The notes beneath the pieces are model-generated. The model saw only the letters and a list, made by a program, of their open reading frames with translations. It was not told the DNA's origin and searched no databases. Source: Phoronis ovalis (Eukaryota > Phoronida > Phoronidae). Taken from it: a stretch of 10,498 nucleotides of DNA. Shown piece after piece: positions 1 through 8,442 of the stretch (its first letter is position 1; the number at the start of each line of letters is the position of its first letter). The position numbers and the translations under genes were made by a program. The stretch is taken from assembly GCA_028565635.1 (NCBI GenBank), contig JAOXYB010062979.1, forward strand, positions 1 through 10,498. Direction: 5' to 3'.

Positions 1-81
1 GTAATCGAGGTCAAAATTATATCAGACCTGCGCTTTGACCTGTACTTACCCTGTACCAAATACGAAGATAATCTGACGAAA
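1..81. repeat. Outlying copy of the array repeat
   Basis: GTAATCGAGGTCAAAATTAT, then GACCTG..TTTGACCTGTACTTACCCTGTACCAAATA and ATCTGAC, matches 1450-1523 (AGCAATCCAGGTCATACTTA, then CTGACCTATA.TTTT, AACTGTACCAAATATTTAG and GATCTGATAAAA) with small gaps. The copy may continue beyond the left edge. Confidence 0.6.
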
Positions 82-181
82 GGTGAAGCCGTTACAGCAA
101 GACAAAGAAAAGGTTACATACGACGCCGACGCATACAGTACGGCTATATGCCCTTTCACTATAGTGATGGGCATAAAAAGC

Positions 182-272
182 ATAAAAGTGAAAATGCAAG
201 AATTTGAAGTGGTGGTGCTCGTTAAACAAGGAAAATTAAAAATAATAAAAGTGAAAATGCTAAAGTTTGAAG
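182..272. repeat. 28-base imperfect direct repeat, 63-base offset
   Basis: Segments 182-209 and 245-272 agree at 25 of 28 positions. Both begin ATAAAAGTGAAAATGC and end TTTGAAG. This is a short local duplication in purine-rich intron DNA, with no coding role seen. Confidence 0.75.
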
Positions 273-334
273 CAGTTGAGTAGAAACCAGTAATTTTGTG
301 CACATGCAGAGGTCCAAACTGTTTACAATTAAAA

Positions 335-354
335 ATTTCTGTGCGCACAGAAAT
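335..354. repeat. Perfect 20-base palindrome
   Basis: The sequence ATTTCTGTGCGCACAGAAAT is identical to its reverse complement over all 20 bases, with centre TGCGCA. It could extrude as a cruciform or bind a symmetric dimer. The function is unknown. Confidence 0.9.
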
Positions 355-1037
355 GGCTGCACTTTTTGGATCAAAAATTGCCAAAAATTAAGGCTCAAAA
401 ATTATTTTAAATTAAACTTTATATATTTCAATTTGACTGGTGGAAGAGACATCTACTCTCTGGATTACAGTAAAGTTGGCGGCTGTGATAGCAAATTGGA
501 TATGGACATTTATTTTATGGTGTTTTCCAGTCAAGAATTGGATAACTAGGGTCAAGTTGTATTTTGAGTCCCTAACTGCCAGAAAGCCACTGAATACACC
601 ATTAGAGAATTATGGATGTGTGAATATGGTGAAAAATACATTAAAGGCTATAGGGATATTTATTCCAGTGTCTACTCAGTTGCACCCGTTAAGCAAGGTT
701 TCTTTTTGGTCTGGTTTTAGTTATATATTTAAAATTCATAAACTCATTAGGAGTTTTATAGTTAACTTTCCCACTTCCAAGAATTATAAAATACTATTTT
801 CCAAATTTTCACAATCTAGTTCATTCAAAAAAAGCCTGCCTAGATTAACTAACTCATAGTTTTGGTTATGACAACATCACAATCCACTGAAACACATTAC
901 TACCGGAAGATGGTGGAAGCCGTAAAGAACACCATAACAACTTTGTTAAAGATTTCTTACAGAGAAATTTACTTAAAAATAAAGAAATGCTTTATATGAG
1001 CAGTTAAGTGATTATGACAAGACCATGAGATACTTAC

Positions 1038-1091
1038 TTCTAACTCGGGTATAATTGCCCCTGTTCTCCAACCATGCCGCAAAGTAACATC
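1038..1091 (-). CDS. NT5DC2/NT5DC3-like: NT5DC2/3-like exon j (last one in the window)
   Basis: 54 bases, 18 codons, phase 0. The acceptor is TTTGGTAG and the donor GAA|GTAAGT. It encodes [18 protein letters not shown], directly continuing DLAD..L.HGWRT.AIIPELE.E of the family. It lies 2.5 kb from the preceding exon. The next expected block (EI.I.NTEQY...) is not present in 1-1037, so the gene continues beyond the left edge. Confidence 0.96.
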
Positions 1092-4000
1092 CTACCAAAC
1101 AATAACAAATATATTTTAAAGTTTGAACACTCCATGGCATAACAGAAAGAAAACCATGCATAATATGACCCAAGCTTTTACAGACAGATGACCACCTCAT
1201 AGCTCATCTCAGGAATAAAACTGGCTGCCAGTAAACAGTAGTGCAATTAATCAAAATCAGAATATTTACCTTCTGTCGTAAAATGATCACTCTAGGTATC
1301 ACAGTTTTTAAGTTATGGACAAAAGTAGCTTGGCTGAGAAAAAATGTTGTAATTTAGGATGAGTGTTTTGCTCACTTTTCAAGATCATTCTAAAATATCA
1401 CCTGTTCTGTTACACCCTCTCATCTACGGCCATCTGTTGGCCACATTGCTAGCAATCCAGGTCATACTTATAACTGACCTATATTTTTAACTGTACCAAA
1501 TATTTAGTTGATCTGATAAAATGTTGGGAACAAAGATGGCTAACAGTCAGTCAGTCATTTTGGAAGTAATCTAGGTAAAAATGAAGCTTGATCTATATTT
1601 TGGCCTTTATTTACCTTCTGAATTAAAGTGATCTCTCTATATGTTAAAATCTGGGCTAAAGCAGGTTTGATGACTGTAAAATGCAAAATTTCCAAATAGA
1701 TAGTTAACCTCAAACCAACGCTTCGACTTGCTGGCCATAAATGCAACATGAAAAACCATTTTGAGAACAAACTTTACAGCCAGTCATCTATTTTGGAAAT
1801 GCCATCCATTTACCTTCTGATGATCCAATGATCTCTCTACATATTAGGGTTTTCACATATGGGCAAAAACAGTTTGATGCAGGCTACAAAAAGACAAAGT
1901 TTTGGAATACTGTTTGAACAAACTGTTCGGTCATTCTAAAATGTCACCTAGACTATAACATCTACCAATCAATGGCCTCCTCGATATATAATCTTAGGAG
2001 CAAACATGGCTGCCAGTAGGCCATATTGAAAGTCAAAATCAACGATGACCTGTAATTTGACCAATCTGATGTGATGAAAATTGAACTGTCATCTCGAGAC
2101 AATGCAAAATGTGACGTGCAATGGCAATAAAGCTAGACTGCAAAAATATTTCGAAGCATCGGATGGGTCACTGTCCTGCTTATCAAGGAAAGTCTAAATT
2201 CCACCTAACTTTTAACTTGCTGTTTGACCCACTATTAAAGGTCATTCTGCAATACCACCTAGCCTAAAACAGCCGTCAATCTATGGTGTTCTTAAACCCA
2301 ACTTTGAAGGGTCTAGGCACATATTTTTTGTTTGCGGCTACTATGGGAATAAAATGGCCCTGTTGGAAGCAATCATTGTCAAAATCAACATAGTCCTGTA
2401 TTTTGAGCTCTGTTTACCTTTTAACATGAATTTCTCTACATATCAGTTTTCAAGATGTTGAATTATTGCCTTGGGAACCAAAATGTCCGCCAATCAGGCA
2501 CATAGGAGGCAATCTACGTCAAAATCATATTGCAATTTGTGCCACATATAAAGCTGGTATGATAAGAATTAAAGCTGTCATTATGAAAAAGACAGTGTTA
2601 CGCACAACGACAATAACAACAATCATATATACAGGACATATGCCTCTGCCACTATATACAATGAGTATAAAAAGGAAATACTAATGTTAAGTCATTTCAT
2701 AGACTCTAAATGCACTTTATGTATCTCACTAGCTTTCTTCACTTACTTCCAGTCAAAATACAGACAGATACATGAAAGAATACATTTTCGGAAAGATTAT
2801 AAATTCAATTAATAAATCAGAATATTAAGAGCTTGAAATTTTTCTTATGATCGGATATTTAAGCTAATATTTTTTAAAAAACAAATGTTTTTAAATTCAA
2901 AAGGCAAATTTGAAACTTTGTACAAAACAAAAGCAGCAAGGAAGGCAGCAGATACAGCAGACTGATGCTTTGTACATAACCTATACAACACATGGCACCG
3001 AAGGGATCTGTAAGCCTAAAGCATTTCTACAAATAGAAGTCCGTGTCTTAAAATTCCTAATTTTATTGACTTTGGTCTGATTTATAAATTTCAAGATAAA
3101 TTTAAAAAGCTGTACACAAAGCAACAAATTTAGACCTTCGAGGCACAAAAACTACCTAACATGATGATAAATAAAAATTAGAGTACTGTTACATCCCAAT
3201 TGAGAAAATATGTATAATTATCTGATTCAGTGCATCTAGTTTGGTTTTAACGAGAATAAGGTAATGTAAGTCTCCAATGACTTATTCCACAATTTTGGCA
3301 GAGCAACAGAGAAATTTTTGTCTCAAATTTTTGCCTTTGCCCTTTGTATAACATTAAATCTCAGTTCCTTTGCTGGACAGCAACTGATCATCAATTATTT
3401 TTACAATAACTGAAAAATAAGTCAGCCTTGTAGGTGACAGTAAAATCTTAAAATGTATAAAATAATAATTATGAAACCAATGCAAATTTTGTAATGTGAA
3501 AACCTATTTAACACGCACCACAACTCTAGCATTCTTTTTAACGATTAAAATAAAACTAGATGCCCCTTAGACTTCACATGAGTCCTTTGTATAAAATCGT
3601 TACTAACAAATGTAGTACGAGTATTAAACTTACCGCCAAGTCACTGTAAACATGGTCACCAAAATACAACACTTTATTTCCATACCAAGTTGTAAGCTGT
3701 CTAAACTGATGCAAATTACCCTAAATATAAAAATATTCTTAATACTATTATTTTATCATGGAATGTTAAGCATAAGCATTGCAGTACATTTTTCGTAATG
3801 AAAGTCTCTTTAAAGTGCACATTAGGAGTTTGGTACTATATTAATAATTCATATTAATGACATACTTCTCTGTAGACTTTACCCTTCTCCAGTCTTTGCA
3901 CTCTTTCAAATGACAAGGAGTCTGACCCATTATGATATACCCTGAATGGTCTGGAAAAAACAACAACATTTCAAATAATGAAAAGAGAATGTTGAAACTG

Positions 4001-7000
4001 CAAAAATGAGCACACACTGACCAATGAATCGGCTCAGAGAAACACAAAATTACTGGTCATTCCATATCTTACATGTTATTATTTCATGAGTAAGTGCAGG
4101 TATAACAGGATACATATATTAAATTTCTTATATTGTCAATTTTTTATGGTCTAATCCACTGGCTCTCATTTACAGAGCTAGAAGCACTGGAAAGCCAAAC
4201 AAAACAACACAATATTCGCATATATATGACCTTGCTGATTCTGTGAAAAAATGTGGTTTTTTGGCTGTAGCTATGACAACATCAAACAAATCCATCCAAT
4301 TTTCACCAATCATATACCTCATTCCCTTGTCTCTGAAAGTAAATAAAAGCACTGTCAGTGTGTCATTCTAACTTGTTTTAGTACCATGAACCTCATATTC
4401 TCATCGCATACATAAACTAGTTAATAGGTGCCTTTCCAGAATTTTTCATGCATGTACATACACCAAGTTGCTAAAGTGTTTCAGCTAAGCATATACTAAC
4501 TTGTTTTAAAAATTGCCTATGATGGCTTAAATCGAGACAATGGAATATTTACAGATCTTGTGGAATCCCTCACAACATTGTTAGCATCATTAAACTCTTT
4601 TACAGCTTTAAATGGTCATTTGGAAACTCTGATCTCAGCTTTAGAGATAACTCATATGTGAGACAGGGAAGTGTCATTACACATTGGTATATGGGATGTC
4701 AAGCAGACGACAAAACACGAGTCAGGCTTGCTGAACTGTGATTCTTAGTACAAGATTTTTAGCATGACAACTACCACAGAGATTGTCGACACTCAATGTG
4801 ACACACGAAAATGGCGTCCTTTCAACAGCTATATGGCTATAATTTTTGTCTTGTCATAATTTGAAGCATTGATGGCAGATCAAAGAAAATATCAGGGGGG
4901 GGGGCACTTGCAGCATGAAAGGGGCAGTAGTAGAAGTGAGTGGTGGGGGGGGGGGTTCTCCCTCAAAATCAACTTGTGCAGCCAATTGTGAAAGTCCAAC
5001 AAATACAGCAGTCAGACAAAGCTGAAGATATGTCAGGCATGGCACTAAATACTAGAGTATGACTGACTCCGACATATACAAAGTTATCAACAACAAGTCT
5101 TAGAAAAATCATGAGAATCTTCTGCCAAAGAAAATCACCAGTTTTGAGCTGTTTAGTATGACTGGGCAATAAAACTTGAAAACAATGAACACGAGAAGGA
5201 GACATGTATGGATGGGACATGCATTCAGAATGAAAGATAGTGAGATCATCAAAATTGCTATCAGGTGGATGCCAGAAAGTACAAAAAGAGGTCGGCAAAA
5301 AACAACATGATAAGGGATTAGAACTACGACAGAATAGAATGACCTGTAGTTTGAACACTGTGCCAAAAGGCACAAAGGGGATAACTTGTCAATTGGTCCT
5401 GCATAAGTTCCTCATATTAGACAAATAACTGCTGGAAGGATACAATTCTGCAAGAACCCCAAAATTGTTGTCACCTACATGCTTATGGCGACATGTGAAC
5501 TTTGAGAGCTGTTTCCTCAAACTTGGGCAACGAGTCTTAAGGTAAAAGTAGTAATTTCATTGAGTGCATTTCTAGAGCTTTTATTAAAAGTAAAATGTTG
5601 TGAGACAATTATTTTGAGAACTGGTGACTGACTGGAAGCCCCCTTTAACGAATATGTGAAATTGTTCCTATTTTATCAATAAATGTGTAACATAGCAACA
5701 AACATCAGCATCAGTTTCTGAAAAACAAACAAACAGCCAGATGCTACCTACTACAAGCAGATATCTTTGATCTACATGTTTTGTCTTGACCGCCAGAAGT
5801 TTTTAGGCAATATCTGTGCCAAACTGGTGTTCTCAAAAATAAGCTGGATTTGTAATCAAGATACTGTTTCTGACCTTACAGCCGTAAAAACAAAAACAAA
5901 CAAAAAGATCGAGGCTTTGTCTCCAAGATATCAGATTAACATTCAGACGGATTTAAATGCAACCATATACACAGTCACGTTCACCAGCTTTGTGTCATTC
6001 GGCAGTATTAGTTTCATATTAGTTTCACAAGCTCATTAATTTTACTTACACAAATGGAAATCCACTGTTTGTAATGAGAAAGAGTTTCTTGCCTCCACTA
6101 ACCAGCTGTCTTAATAACTGAGCCACCATCTGACCTTCATGCTGGGATAAGTAACTGTCTTGAAAAAGGTATCAAACATTCAGTATTTTTACAAGCATTA
6201 GTAGCAAAAAACCGAGACACTGCAGCTCACTAATCGACACGTACTAACATTTTTAGGATGTCATTTTACAACTTTTTTGCAAGGTAAACTGTATACCTAG
6301 TTCTTCCATGACTATCTTGTGCCACTGACCAGAAGTATGAACACCTTGGACTGCATTAGTAACATCCCGAAATAAATTCTCTGGATGATATGCTATGTTG
6401 TTCATTTCAAAATACTGAAAAATTATTAATATGGAAGGTATCACAACATTTATTACATCAAGGGACAAGAAGGAACATATGTGACAGATGTGGAATCACG
6501 ATTCTTTGACAAAAATAGAAAAGTGACTTTTCATCTAAACTGTTGTAATTGGATAACTTGACTCCACACAGCATTCAGTTACATTTTATAAGTTAAAATG
6601 ACAATTTCTAGTTTAGGTAGATATGTAATTTATTTACATAAAATCCTGAAGCCAATAGGTTTGTTGTTTTTTAAATGTAATTTTAAGTGTAAGAAGGTAC
6701 TTACCTCTGTTACATTGGCAAGTAGAGTTATTTCTGGCAATGCAAACAGGTCCATTAATTGATACATATGACTTCCCTTAAAAATTGCAATACAAAATTA
6801 ATACAATGTCTTCAGTATTTACACTGTTTAACAACAAAACTTAAAATATTTCTGTAAAATGCATCATTTTTTGCCATCATGGTAACTCTTTTGTGTTGGA
6901 GATTAACAAGACAGCACAGTAGGAAGACAGAACGACCAAATGTTTGAATTAATTTGATGATTTATTCAATGTGCACTGCCTTTTGCTGTTAGAGTGCACT

Positions 7001-8385
7001 CCAGGGATTTGGCAATGGAGAGTAATTTATCAAACTTTATTACATTCATTACTATTTACATTCAGTAAAAATAATGTTTCTGAGACAGCACTACTTTTGT
7101 TTGTTAGTGAGTTTTATGTGGGGAAATACAAAATAACTTTTATCATATTGCTTTAATATAAAAATCAATGACTCCCACTGCATCAAAATAAAATATGACC
7201 CTTTCACACCTGTAGGAAAATGAGTTTGCCCTCTCTACCTCTAAATACATCCAAGTATCTGAATGGTCACTATTTGTGAAATTGTGCTCGCGTATAAAAC
7301 ATTTTGCATTGCATGAAAGATTTATTCCATGCTTAAGAACAACCTTACAGAATTTGGGATTCTGTGAATACCCGATGACTTCCTGACACATTAAACTGAT
7401 GACATCAGAAAAATCTGAAAAAAATGGTACCAAAAATGTCCAAATTCTACATTCAGATACTTGACATGGGACGATAAATTCTTTTTGCAAGCTAAATTTT
7501 AAAACATTATCTTGGAAGGACAGGGGTCTAGTACTGTATAGTACTTTGTACTCGGGCAGATGGAAATCAGTAATGAGTAATAGTACGCTTATTAATTACT
7601 TTCTAGATATACTAGAAATGGACCCCGCTAATCTCTGGGGTACAGTCCTCATATAGATTACAACAGGCCACATAATATTAGTGTTTGGGTTCAACGCTGG
7701 GATTGGAATTAGTGTCTGTGTGAGCATGCATCACAACAAGTGTCTAGGTCAAACGCTAGGATTGAAATTATTGTCTCGGTCAAACACTATAGGAACTGCA
7801 CTGAGCAGGTGTTTAATGTACAAATATGCCGCGGGCATGGAAAGTACGACGTCGACAGCTCAAATATATCTGTGTCACAATGTAAGTAATCTACCAGTCA
7901 TGGTTACACCCCGATAGAGGTGCATGCCTTAATGGAGTAATGGCGGGGAAAACCCCACTCCATTATTTTAGTAGTATAGATGCAGTGTAAGCATCAAATG
8001 CATTTCAGTTGGGTTAGTATTCCTAGCTCTACTCCTTAAATTGCTTAAAAGTCAGTACCTTTCCATGAAATGAGTTCATAATATCTAATGGCACATGGCT
8101 TCCTTCGTATGTGGCTAAAACTTCTTCATTCGACACTTGATGTAAACCTCTGTACACCGTTCCTAATTGTATATTGTGAAATGCATCAATTTTCATAAGG
8201 AAACCCTGAAGAAGATAATTATCAATATTACTGATTGTAACAGCTATGTGTGTGTGTATGTGGTAAAACAATTGAAATTTAATATTAGAAAAGTTAAGGT
8301 GTGAGTGTAATATATAAAAGTTATAAGAACCTGTTATTAATTTACTTTTTCCTCTTTTCAACTTAGATATACATGCACGCACGCA

Positions 8386-8442
<57 letters not shown>

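Larger units (their letters stand above)
1..1037. other. Intron sequence (5' part of the intron after exon j)
   Basis: No further exon of the NT5DC gene is visible here on the minus strand. Bases 1-81 resemble 1450-1523, so they look like a copy of the repeat family in the next intron. An open frame of 139 codons at 440-859 on the plus strand has AT-rich composition and no recognisable motif, and I do not call it a gene. A palindrome and a short repeat are listed separately. Confidence 0.7.

Noticed and set aside
1211-2560. Repeat array as a CRISPR array
   Set aside because: Copies are highly diverged, spacing is irregular and the setting is an animal intron.
3866-3871. Extending exon h to the in-frame stop a few codons after RE
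   Set aside because: GAA|GTATGT is a good donor, and the next exon starts with GNL..F exactly where the family continues.
4170-4352. 60-codon minus-strand frame as a separate small gene
   Set aside because: The conserved part is exon g (4231-4332). The remainder is read-through into the introns on both sides.
4969-5375. Two long minus-strand open frames (134 and 88 codons)
   Set aside because: They are antisense to the recognisable LINE reverse transcriptase tail on the plus strand and have no motif of their own.
7143-7490. 115-codon minus-strand frame as a possible extra exon of the NT5DC gene
   Set aside because: Exons c and d join directly (FHGK to GSHMYQ) in phase and in line with the family. 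There is no place for an insert, and no matching splice sites were seen.
7930-7965. Hairpin as a transcription terminator
   Set aside because: The surrounding gene is a spliced animal gene, and an intrinsic bacterial terminator makes no sense here. No U-run follows on the relevant strand.
8029-8436. A 135-codon minus-strand open frame beginning with a Cys-Val repeat
   Set aside because: Its first part is a translation of the CA microsatellite. Only 8059-8205 is real coding sequence, bounded by a good acceptor and donor.
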